A DNA stretch of 13,045 nt from Candidatus Doudnabacteria bacterium (lineage in GTDB: Bacteria > Patescibacteriota > Doudnabacteria > UBA920 > O2-02-FULL-48-8). The translations under genes and the position numbers were made by a program. Shown in pieces: positions 6,865 through 13,045 of this stretch (the stretch's first letter is position 1; every line of letters begins with the position of its first letter). The notes below the pieces were generated by a model. That model had not been told where the DNA came from and made no database searches. It saw nothing but the letters and a program-made list of their open reading frames with translations. The stretch spans positions 1 to 13,045 of the forward strand of contig JACQPC010000096.1 of NCBI GenBank assembly GCA_016207695.1, written 5' to 3'.

Positions 6865-7620
6865 TTATTCCAAAAACAAAAGTAAATACATAACCACAAT
6901 ACCCAAGACAAACACCACCATCTGCATGGCCGCATTGCGGGCGCGCTCCTTGTGGATCTCGGGGATCAAATCAGCCATGGCGATATAGATAAAAGAGCCT
7001 ATGCCCAAAGCAATCAGAATGGTGAGAAACAATTCCGTAGCGCCAAAAGCAATGGCAATTATAGCGCCTACCACCGCAGTAAGCCCGGAAAGCAAATTGA
7101 AAATTATGGCTTTGGTGGCACTCCATCCGGCGTAAATCAAAACTCCAAAATCGCCAATTTCCTGGGGTATCTCGTGCAATATGACCGCGACAGTCGTGAC
7201 AATCCCCAGCTCAATGCTAACCAGGTAAGAGGCGCCAATAATCAGGCCGTCAATCAAATTATGCACCCCATCGCCGATAACATTTAACACTGCCACCGGA
7301 TGCGGATGGGCGTGCTCGTGCTCATCCAAGGTGTCGCCATGATGGTGATGCCAGTGGATGTATCGCTCCAAAAAGAAAAACCCGATGATCGAAATCAATA
7401 TCACCAAAGAAATCTTAAGATCAAAACTGCCCGACTCCACCAGTTCAGGTAAAAGGTGGATAAAGACATCACCGAGCAAAGCGCCGGCGGAAAAACTGAT
7501 GAGAAAACTTAAAGTTTTGTTGCCAAACACCCGGTTTAAGCGCAGGGAAATAACAGCAGCCACAGAAATGAGGCTGACAACGATGACACTTATAATTGCG
7601 TAAAGGGAGGTAATACTCAT
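6865..7620 (-). CDS. ZIP family divalent metal transporter
   Basis: Inner-membrane carrier importing or releasing Zn2+ or other divalent metals. 251 aa with about eight predicted membrane segments. The family-defining motifs are complete: HNLIDG at residues 120-125 (segment 4) and HEIPQEIGD at 149-157 (segment 5), which form the binuclear metal site. A His-rich cytosolic loop (about 89-108, starting HWHHHHGD) sits between segments 3 and 4, as in LIV-1/GufA-like ZIPs. The open frame runs on to 7818, but that extension crosses the palindromic element at 7641-7742 and gives an Arg-rich non-membrane tail, so the Met at 7620 is chosen. AGAAGAG just upstream is a possible weak ribosome site. Follows the nuclease gene on the same strand across 131 bases. 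Metal specificity and direction cannot be read. Confidence 0.92.
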   Translation of the reverse strand: MSITSLYAIISVIVVSLISVAAVISLRLNRVFGNKTLSFLISFSAGALLGDVFIHLLPELVESGSFDLKISLVILISIIGFFFLERYIHWHHHHGDTLDEHEHAHPHPVAVLNVIGDGVHNLIDGLIIGASYLVSIELGIVTTVAVILHEIPQEIGDFGVLIYAGWSATKAIIFNLLSGLTAVVGAIIAIAFGATELFLTILIALGIGSFIYIAMADLIPEIHKERARNAAMQMVVFVLGIVVMYLLLFLE

Positions 7621-7640
7621 ACTCTTCTTTTCTAGCGCGA

Positions 7641-7742
7641 GGCGATTGCCGAGAGCGGCGTCGCGCAGGCCGGCTACATCCGGCCGAGCGTGAGGCGCAA
7701 ATCGCGTAAGCGATTTGACGCCGTCCGATCGAGGCAATCGCC
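7641..7742. repeat. Intergenic palindromic element with two hairpin arms (nuclease-ZIP)
   Basis: A perfect 10-base-pair outer stem joins GGCGATTGCC (7641-7650) and GGCAATCGCC (7733-7742). A second stem pairs CGGCGTC (7656-7662) with GACGCCG (7717-7723). Inside are arm 1, GGCCGG (7668-7673) loop CTACAT CCGGCC (7680-7685), and arm 2, CAAATCGC (7698-7705) loop GTAA GCGATTTG (7710-7717). Arm 2 and the second stem share base 7717. It occupies most of the gap between the nuclease stop and the ZIP start, ending 20 bases before the ZIP ATG. Same overall plan as 3220-3312, and both contain CCGATCG. No function is known from the sequence. Confidence 0.7.
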
Positions 7743-7751
7743 GAGTGCTAT

Positions 7752-8330
7752 TTATTCTACCGGATTCGTTTGCTCCCGTCCACTCTTTAATTTCGTCACT
7801 GTGCACTGCCCGCCCCACAAACCTAGGCGATTTTCCCGCGCATAAGCTTCGGCGTCCGCAAACTTGGAAGCTTTGGAAATATCCGGCGGATATGGGTAAG
7901 CAAACGCGTAGCCTTGCTTAACCAGCTCTAAATTGACGAACGTTTCGTCTTCCAGATAAACAAAGCCTAACCACCGGCCATACAAGTCTTTGGCATCAAT
8001 GTCCTTGTAAAACTTAATACTTTTGCCTTCGACAAGACTCTTATTTTTTTGTGCCGCTTCATGAGCAAAACACTGCACCGGCTTTCGCGGATCAAATTCC
8101 TCGGGCGTGTCTATGCCCACATAACGCAACCGCTCTCCATTGATCAGGGTGACTGTATCCCCGTCAATCGCCTGCATTACTGTGATTGGCACGCCCTGTT
8201 CAGCTTTGACGCTACGGTCAAAACTTACTCCAGCCACCTGCGGATAGACGCGGTGAATCCGCTCATTGTAAAAAATCCCAAGAAGTATTGCGGCAACTGC
8301 TGCCAGCAAATACAAAGCCTTATTTCTCAT
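7752..8330 (-). CDS. Membrane-anchored staphylococcal nuclease-like (thermonuclease) protein
   Basis: 192 aa Ca2+-dependent nuclease of the SNase/TNase family, expected to act outside the cytoplasmic membrane. Residues 5-21 are a single hydrophobic segment (uncleaved anchor or signal peptide). The SNase domain runs from about 49 to 172. All key residues of the S. aureus enzyme have counterparts: Asp58 in IDGDT (Asp21), Arg69 (Arg35), Asp74-Thr75 and Glu77 in DTPE (Asp40, Thr41, Glu43), and Arg119 in YGRW (Arg87). C-terminal EAYARENRLGLW is typical. The ATG at 8330 overlaps the stop of the upstream P-type ATPase as ATGA and has GGAG close by. An extension to 8405 inside the ATPase frame would put charged residues before the signal and is rejected. 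Likely role: degrading extracellular nucleic acid for nucleotides or defence (inference). Confidence 0.93.
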   Translation of the reverse strand: MRNKALYLLAAVAAILLGIFYNERIHRVYPQVAGVSFDRSVKAEQGVPITVMQAIDGDTVTLINGERLRYVGIDTPEEFDPRKPVQCFAHEAAQKNKSLVEGKSIKFYKDIDAKDLYGRWLGFVYLEDETFVNLELVKQGYAFAYPYPPDISKASKFADAEAYARENRLGLWGGQCTVTKLKSGREQTNPVE

Positions 8331-10957
8331 GCTCTCCGGAAAATAAACTTCCTTATCTCCTCCACCAAGACAATCGAGCTGGCCATCAGGATAATCAGCA
8401 GCCATTCCGACAAAGTCAAGGCAGTAGTGTGCAGATATTTTTGCATGAATGGATGGTAAACCGCGAACAGCTGCAACACAATCACGACAAGGGTTGAAAT
8501 AAGCAGCACCGGATTGCCAAAAATGTTCGACCTAAAAATAGACTTAGTCTCATGCCGGCAGTTCCAGGCGTTAAACCACTGGAACACCGCCAGCGTGGTA
8601 AGCGCAATGGTCCAAGCCTTTACTATGTCCCCATTGAGGCTTATGACAAACATAATCAAAGAGCCGGCAATCATCGGGATTGCCATGACCAACATCCTTT
8701 GCGCCATTAGACTGTCCAATAGATACTTTTTGGGCTTAAAAAACCTGCTGTTCAAAAGCCCGTCTTCTTTAGGCTCAAGACCCAAAGACACGACCAAGAA
8801 TCCGTCTGTGACAAAATTAAGCCAAATAATCTGCGAAGCCAAAACCGGCAAGGGATAGCCCAAAACCAGGGCAAAGACAATGGTGCCCAACTCGCCTAGG
8901 CTGGTGGAAAATAGATATAAGATAACTTTCTTAATAGTTTTGTAAATATTCCTGCCCTCGTCCATGGCCGCGGTAATATTGCCAAAATTATCATCCAAAA
9001 GCACGATATCCGAAGCCTCCTTGGCAACTTCAGTGCCGATCTTACCCATGGCCACGCCAAGATCCGCAGCCACCAGTGAGGGCGCGTCATTTACGCCATC
9101 CCCGGTCATGGCAATGATTTCACCTCTGGCTTTATATGCTTTGATGATCCGAAGCTTGTGCTCGGGTGTCACCCTGGCAAACACGGCAACCGCAGCAAGA
9201 GCAGCCGATAAATCTTCGTCATTCATCTGGTCAATATCAACTCCGGTAAGAACCCTGGTGACGGGTTTATAAATCCCCACTTCTTTGGCAATGCTTTGGG
9301 CAGTAATCTTGCTGTCTCCCGTAATCATTACAACCTTCATGCCTGCTGACTCAGCCTGCCTTACCGCTTCTTTGGCCTCCGGCCGGATGGTGTCCATGAT
9401 GCCGATAAAGCCCAAAAAATTAAAATCTTTAATCTCATTGCTTTTAGGCCGCGTAACGACTCGCTTAAAGCCAATTCCAATCACCCGCAGACCCGAGCCG
9501 GACAATTGTTCATAAACAAGATTCAATTCCGCTTTTTCGATTTTGGACAAGGCGACAGCGTCAATCAAAACTTCTGGCGCGGCTAACAGAATCGAAACCA
9601 GCTTTCCATCTATTTTGTTAACCGCCAACTGATAGCGAAGCCGGTAGTCAAATGGAAATTCCTGAAGCCTGGGATTTGTCACCTCCAGCTCGTCTTTGTT
9701 AAGGCCAAACTTCTGCCCCAAACAAACCAAAGCCGCCTGCGTTGGATCGCCGTGGGCGACCCAAGCCTGCTGTTCTTCCGAAAGCGCGATCCTGGCGTTT
9801 GCCGAAAGTACTACCAGCCTAAGAAATGCGATCAGTCCGTGGTAATTTTGAACCGTTACCTCATTTCCTCCCAAAAGCATTTTCCCAACGGGGTTGTAGC
9901 CATCCCCGGTAACATCAAACATTTGCCCAGAAAAATAAATTCTGCGCACCACCATTTCGTTTTTGGTGATGGTGCCGGTTTTATCAAGCGCTAAGACCTT
10001 AGCCTGGCCCAGCGATTCCACGGCTTGCAATTTTTTGACCAAGGCGTTTTTTTTGGCCATGCGCCACACGCCGGCAGCCAACACCAAAGTCATGACAATC
10101 GGCAATCCTTCCGGAATAATCGAAACCGCCAAAGCCACCACCACCACAAACATCTCTTTGACCGATTTGTTCTGGATAAGGCCCAGCACAAACAATCCAA
10201 TGCTAATAAGCGATACGGTCCAAATGATGACTTTGGACAAAAACGCGATGTCAGCTTTAAGCGGGCTGTCATCTTTTTCCCCCGCAATTTCCTTGGATAC
10301 GCGGCCGATTTCGGTATTAACACCGGTGGCTGTGACAATGCCATGGCCAAGACCCGCCACCACATGCGTGCTTTTGAAAGCCATGTTTCTTTGGTCAGGC
10401 AGCGGAAGATTTCTGATTTTGATTGTCTCGGCAATTTTGTAAACCGGCTCGGACTCTCCAGTTAAGGAAGCTTCATCAATTCTTAAGTTATGCGATTCAA
10501 TAATGCGCATATCAGCCGGCACTTTATCGCCCTCATTCAAAATCACCACATCGCCGACTACTAACTCTGTATCCGGAACAATAACCTCGTGGCCATCCCT
10601 AAGCACAGTGGCCTTGGTTTCCACAAACTTCTTGAGTGCTGCCAGAGTGTTTTGGGCTTTGCCTTCCTGTAAAGCGCCGACCAAGGCATTAAAGGTTAGA
10701 ACCAAAAAAATAATGACCGCGTCAGCAACGTCCTGCAGAAAAAACACCACAACTGCCGCGGCCAAAAGAATGTAAATCAGCGGGCTTCGGAATTGCGAAA
10801 AAAAGATTGCCAAAAAAGACCGCGGCTTCTTTTCCGGCAGCTTGTTGGGACCCAATCTTTTAAGCCTGGCCACGGCTTCTTGGGAAGTAAGCCCCGTTTC
10901 TTCGGTTTTAACATTCAGCAGGACTTCTTTAGTGTTTATTTCATAGGCATTCAACAT
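8327..10957 (-). CDS. P2A-like (Ca2+-type) P-type ATPase
   Basis: Cation-exporting ATPase, 876 aa, ten membrane segments expected. Order: N-terminal cation ATPase domain (about 1-75), actuator TGES at 166-169, membrane motif PEGLP at 282-286, phosphorylated Asp325 in DKTGT, MITGD at 544-548, and hinge GDGVNDAP at 619-626. Aligned by eye to SERCA, the ion ligands Glu309, Glu771, Asn796, Thr799, Asp800 and Glu908 correspond to Glu283, Glu689, Asn714, Thr717, Asp718 and Glu803. The SERCA Asn768 position is Ser686. The ATP-site KGAPE motif reads LAAPE (458-462), lacking the Lys. Ca2+ is the best guess; Mn2+ or Na+ remain possible. Starts 20 bases after the copper ATPase stop and overlaps the nuclease gene by 4 bases, so the three form an operon. 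Confidence 0.92.
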   Translation of the reverse strand: MLNAYEINTKEVLLNVKTEETGLTSQEAVARLKRLGPNKLPEKKPRSFLAIFFSQFRSPLIYILLAAAVVVFFLQDVADAVIIFLVLTFNALVGALQEGKAQNTLAALKKFVETKATVLRDGHEVIVPDTELVVGDVVILNEGDKVPADMRIIESHNLRIDEASLTGESEPVYKIAETIKIRNLPLPDQRNMAFKSTHVVAGLGHGIVTATGVNTEIGRVSKEIAGEKDDSPLKADIAFLSKVIIWTVSLISIGLFVLGLIQNKSVKEMFVVVVALAVSIIPEGLPIVMTLVLAAGVWRMAKKNALVKKLQAVESLGQAKVLALDKTGTITKNEMVVRRIYFSGQMFDVTGDGYNPVGKMLLGGNEVTVQNYHGLIAFLRLVVLSANARIALSEEQQAWVAHGDPTQAALVCLGQKFGLNKDELEVTNPRLQEFPFDYRLRYQLAVNKIDGKLVSILLAAPEVLIDAVALSKIEKAELNLVYEQLSGSGLRVIGIGFKRVVTRPKSNEIKDFNFLGFIGIMDTIRPEAKEAVRQAESAGMKVVMITGDSKITAQSIAKEVGIYKPVTRVLTGVDIDQMNDEDLSAALAAVAVFARVTPEHKLRIIKAYKARGEIIAMTGDGVNDAPSLVAADLGVAMGKIGTEVAKEASDIVLLDDNFGNITAAMDEGRNIYKTIKKVILYLFSTSLGELGTIVFALVLGYPLPVLASQIIWLNFVTDGFLVVSLGLEPKEDGLLNSRFFKPKKYLLDSLMAQRMLVMAIPMIAGSLIMFVISLNGDIVKAWTIALTTLAVFQWFNAWNCRHETKSIFRSNIFGNPVLLISTLVVIVLQLFAVYHPFMQKYLHTTALTLSEWLLIILMASSIVLVEEIRKFIFRRA

Positions 10958-10977
10958 GCCTTCATTATAACAAAAGA

Positions 10978-13045
10978 TTACAGTTTTTGTTTTCGCAAGA
11001 GTAAGGCGTTAAAAGCCACAATGATTGTGCTTACGGACATGAATACCGCGGCCAAGGCTGGCTGAAGCAGAATGCCTTTGAACGCAAGCCCTCCGGCAGC
11101 CAGCGGCAAGGCGACCAAATTGTAGCCCGTGGCCCAGAACAGGTTCTGGATCATTTTTCTATAAGTCAGCTGGGAAAGTTGGATGATTTTGGGAATGTCT
11201 CGTGGATCATTTTTAACCAGAATGATACCGGCGGATTCAATCGCCACATTGGTGCCAGCACCTATGGCGATTCCCAAGTCAGCTTGCGTTAAAGCAGGCG
11301 CGTCATTGACTCCATCGCCGACCATGGCGACTTTCTGCCCACGACTTTGCAAAACTTTGACTTTGTCAGCTTTCTGCTCTGACAACACGCGGGCAAAGTA
11401 TTCATCAATCCCAAGTTCCTTGGAAACCCAAGAAGCTACGTCTTCCGAATCCCCGGTAATCATGGCGATTTTCAAGCCAGCGGACTTAAGCTCTTTGATG
11501 GCTTCCCTTGATTCTTGCCGAATCTGATCAGCTAGAGCAATGCTTCCGACATACTGTTTATCTTTGATCAAGTGAACCACGGTTTTGCCTTGCTTTTCCA
11601 ATTCCGCAATCTGGTTTTTAAGATTTTCGGGAATTGATGCGCCCAGTTCCGTAAGCAATACTTCACTGCCGCTCAAAACTTCTTGGGCACTGACTGTGGC
11701 TTTGGCCCCTTTGCCTGGGATGGCCTGGAAGTTCTTGGGCTCAACCAGATTCAACTGGCGTTTTTTGGCCTCGGCCACGATCGCCTTGGCAATCGAGTGT
11801 TCAGAATGGCTGTTCACTGATGCAGCCAGACTCAAAATCTCTTCATCCGGCAATATGTCTGTGACTCCAAACTCACCTTGGGTCAAAGTGCCGGTTTTAT
11901 CAAACAAGACAACGTCAACTTTGCGTGCCACTTCCAAAGCCAGCCGCTGTTTTATAAGCAAGCCATTACGCGCTGCCATAGTCGTGGAAATTGAAGCAAC
12001 CAAAGGAACAGCCAAGCCCAAAGCGTGGGGGCAGGCAATCACCAATACCGCCACCAATCGCTCGGTGGCAAAAATTACTCCGGCTTGCGCCAAAAGCCAG
12101 GCTATAAAAGTGATAACACCCCCGGCTACGGCAATAATTGTGAGATAAAGCGCGGCGCGGTCAGAAAGAACTTGCAAGCGCGATTTGGAAGCCTGTGCTT
12201 CCGAAACCAAACGCATGACACCAGCCAAAAAAGTGCGCTCGCCGATTTGCGTCACCTTCACTTTCAAACTGCCGCTGCCATTGATTGAGCCTGCTATTAC
12301 TTGATCTCCAGTTTTTTTCTCCACTGGCTTTGATTCTCCAGTCATCGGGGCTTCGTTAAGTTCAGAACTGCCCTCAATAATTTCACCGTCAGCAGGAATT
12401 TTGCCGCCGGGTTTAACTAGAATCAACTCGCCTTCCCGCAACGCAGAAATTGGCACGATTTCGGTTTCAATTTTGAATTTTGAATTGTCATTTTGACTTT
12501 TGACTTTTGCATTTTGAATTATTCTTTCCGCCGTGTCCGGAAGTAATTTAGCCAATTCCTTAAGCGCGCCTTGCGCTCCAGCAACCGCCCGCATCTCCAG
12601 CCAATGCCCCAAAAGCATGACTGTGATCAGAGAAGCCAGCTCCCAAAACAAAGTGTCAGGCTGCCCGCGCAGAACCTCAAAAACGCTGAACAGATAAGCG
12701 GCGGAAATGGCCAAAGCGATAAGCGTCATCATACCCGGCAATCTGCCGCGCAATTCCCGATAAGCTCCTGCCAAAAACACCCAGCCGCCGTAAAAAAACA
12801 CGATTGAACCCAAGATTAACAAAAGCCAGTTGCCGTAAGCAACTTCTTGGAATGAAAAAAACACAATCGGGATTGTGAGTGTCAGGCTAACCCAGAACTT
12901 GCGCAAAAACATGGCCGTCGAATGCCCCGCATGTTTTCCAAAATTTTGATTTTTGATTTTTGATTTTTGAATTTTTACAAGGTTCATCCCACATTCCGGG
13001 CACATGCCAGGCTTATCCTGCCTGATTTCCGGATGCATGGGGCAA
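10978..13045 (-). CDS. copB: Copper-transporting P1B-3 ATPase CopB-like (5' end outside window)
   Basis: Heavy-metal P-type ATPase exporting copper (Cu2+/Cu+) or silver across the inner membrane. The frame runs off the window edge: Cys-Pro precedes the first Met seen at 13038, so the true N-terminus is missing. It opens with a heavy-metal-binding domain, CPMHPE followed by CPECGM (13044 to about 12990). Membrane segments follow, then the A domain with TGES, CPH at 12025-12033 in segment 6 (CopB-type; CopA has CPC), phosphorylation motif DKTGT at 11887-11901, GDGVNDAP in the P domain, GYNLVALP in segment 7 and MSVST at 11026-11040 in segment 8. The CPH, YN and MSxST set is the P1B-3 signature (family knowledge). 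Two in-frame heptanucleotide repeats add Lys/Asn/Gln-rich loops. First gene seen of the metal operon; its promoter is not in the window. Confidence 0.93.
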   Translation of the reverse strand, partial: CPMHPEIRQDKPGMCPECGMNLVKIQKSKIKNQNFGKHAGHSTAMFLRKFWVSLTLTIPIVFFSFQEVAYGNWLLLILGSIVFFYGGWVFLAGAYRELRGRLPGMMTLIALAISAAYLFSVFEVLRGQPDTLFWELASLITVMLLGHWLEMRAVAGAQGALKELAKLLPDTAERIIQNAKVKSQNDNSKFKIETEIVPISALREGELILVKPGGKIPADGEIIEGSSELNEAPMTGESKPVEKKTGDQVIAGSINGSGSLKVKVTQIGERTFLAGVMRLVSEAQASKSRLQVLSDRAALYLTIIAVAGGVITFIAWLLAQAGVIFATERLVAVLVIACPHALGLAVPLVASISTTMAARNGLLIKQRLALEVARKVDVVLFDKTGTLTQGEFGVTDILPDEEILSLAASVNSHSEHSIAKAIVAEAKKRQLNLVEPKNFQAIPGKGAKATVSAQEVLSGSEVLLTELGASIPENLKNQIAELEKQGKTVVHLIKDKQYVGSIALADQIRQESREAIKELKSAGLKIAMITGDSEDVASWVSKELGIDEYFARVLSEQKADKVKVLQSRGQKVAMVGDGVNDAPALTQADLGIAIGAGTNVAIESAGIILVKNDPRDIPKIIQLSQLTYRKMIQNLFWATGYNLVALPLAAGGLAFKGILLQPALAAVFMSVSTIIVAFNALLLRKQKL
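12468..12523. repeat. Heptanucleotide repeat inside the copB coding region (A-domain loop)
   Basis: About eight degenerate 7-base units of the form CATTTTG / GAATTTT / ACTTTTG run from 12468 to 12523. Read on the coding strand they give a 7-residue-period stretch rich in Lys, Asn, Gln and Ser (beginning QNAKVKSQN, then NSKFKIE) between LLPDTAERI and EIVPISALREGE, a loop that is short in ordinary CopB proteins. The reading frame is kept, so the repeat was tolerated or selected. Confidence 0.75.
12943..12977. repeat. Heptanucleotide repeat inside copB (linker after metal-binding domain)
   Basis: Five 7-base units: ATTTTGA, three exact copies of TTTTTGA (12950-12970), then ATTTTTA. On the coding strand it encodes a Lys/Gln/Asn-rich linker (QKSKIKNQN) between the CPECGM metal-binding domain and the first membrane segment. 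It is related in sequence and frame to the repeat at 12468-12523, about 420 bases away. Confidence 0.75.

Noticed and set aside
7621..7818. N-terminal extension of the ZIP frame to a Met at 7818
   Set aside because: It would translate the palindromic element and the end of the nuclease gene into an Arg-rich tail with no membrane or ZIP character; the Met at 7620 starts right at the first hydrophobic segment.
9963..10442. Plus-strand ORFs opposite the ATPase genes (for example 9963-10442, 8049-8459, 11585-12148)
   Set aside because: They are antisense shadows of long conserved genes, with no recognisable motifs, ribosome sites or independent coding signal.
10964..10969. Perfect TATAAT on the minus strand just before the P2A ATPase start
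   Set aside because: It is only six bases from the ATG and has no acceptable -35 at 16-18 bases; the gene lies 20 bases behind the copper ATPase and is more simply read as part of that operon. Kept only as a weak leaderless-promoter possibility.
12468..12977. Heptamer repeats as a CRISPR array
   Set aside because: The units are 7 bases, contiguous, without spacers, and lie in an intact coding frame.

Overview
The window looks like bacterial chromosome. The best fit is an uncultured, reduced-genome lineage of the Patescibacteria/CPR kind. That placement is inference, not proof. It rests on tightly packed genes with ATGA overlaps, weak or absent Shine-Dalgarno sites before most genes, AT-rich heptanucleotide repeats inside a coding region, and a divergent PurM. 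There is no rRNA, tRNA, transposase or CRISPR array.

Left half, plus strand (1-6766): a de novo purine biosynthesis cluster. It opens with the C-terminal end of PurQ (FGAM synthase glutaminase, cut by the window edge). Next comes a GC-rich guanylate-kinase-like gene with its own promoter, strong ribosome binding site and 3' hairpin, which looks like an inserted cassette. A NUDIX hydrolase follows, then purK, purE, purC, a divergent purM-like gene and purB. NUDIX/purK, purK/purE and purC/purM overlap by 4-8 bases, and purM/purB are 2 bases apart, so this is one or two operons. Together purQ, purM, purK, purE, purC and purB cover FGAR to FGAM to AIR to N5-CAIR to CAIR to SAICAR to AICAR. The cyclase assignment (purM) is the weakest link. 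purF, purD, purN/T and purH would have to lie elsewhere.

Right half, minus strand (13045-6865), convergent with the pur cluster: a metal-transport cluster. In transcription order it holds a CopB-type (P1B-3, CPH motif) copper ATPase with an N-terminal heavy-metal-binding domain (5' end outside the window), a P2A-like Ca2+-type ATPase, a membrane-anchored staphylococcal-nuclease-like protein whose start overlaps the end of the ATPase gene, and a ZIP family metal transporter. A stem-loop between purB and the ZIP gene can end transcription, best on the minus strand.

The features that ordinary annotation does not explain are: two intergenic elements of about 95-100 bases (3220-3312 before purC, 7641-7742 before the ZIP gene) that each fold as an outer stem with two hairpin arms; two separate in-frame heptanucleotide repeats in the copper ATPase gene; a pair of palindromes inside the 3' end of purQ; and the compositionally foreign kinase cassette. 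Intergenic stretches are all shorter than 300 bases.
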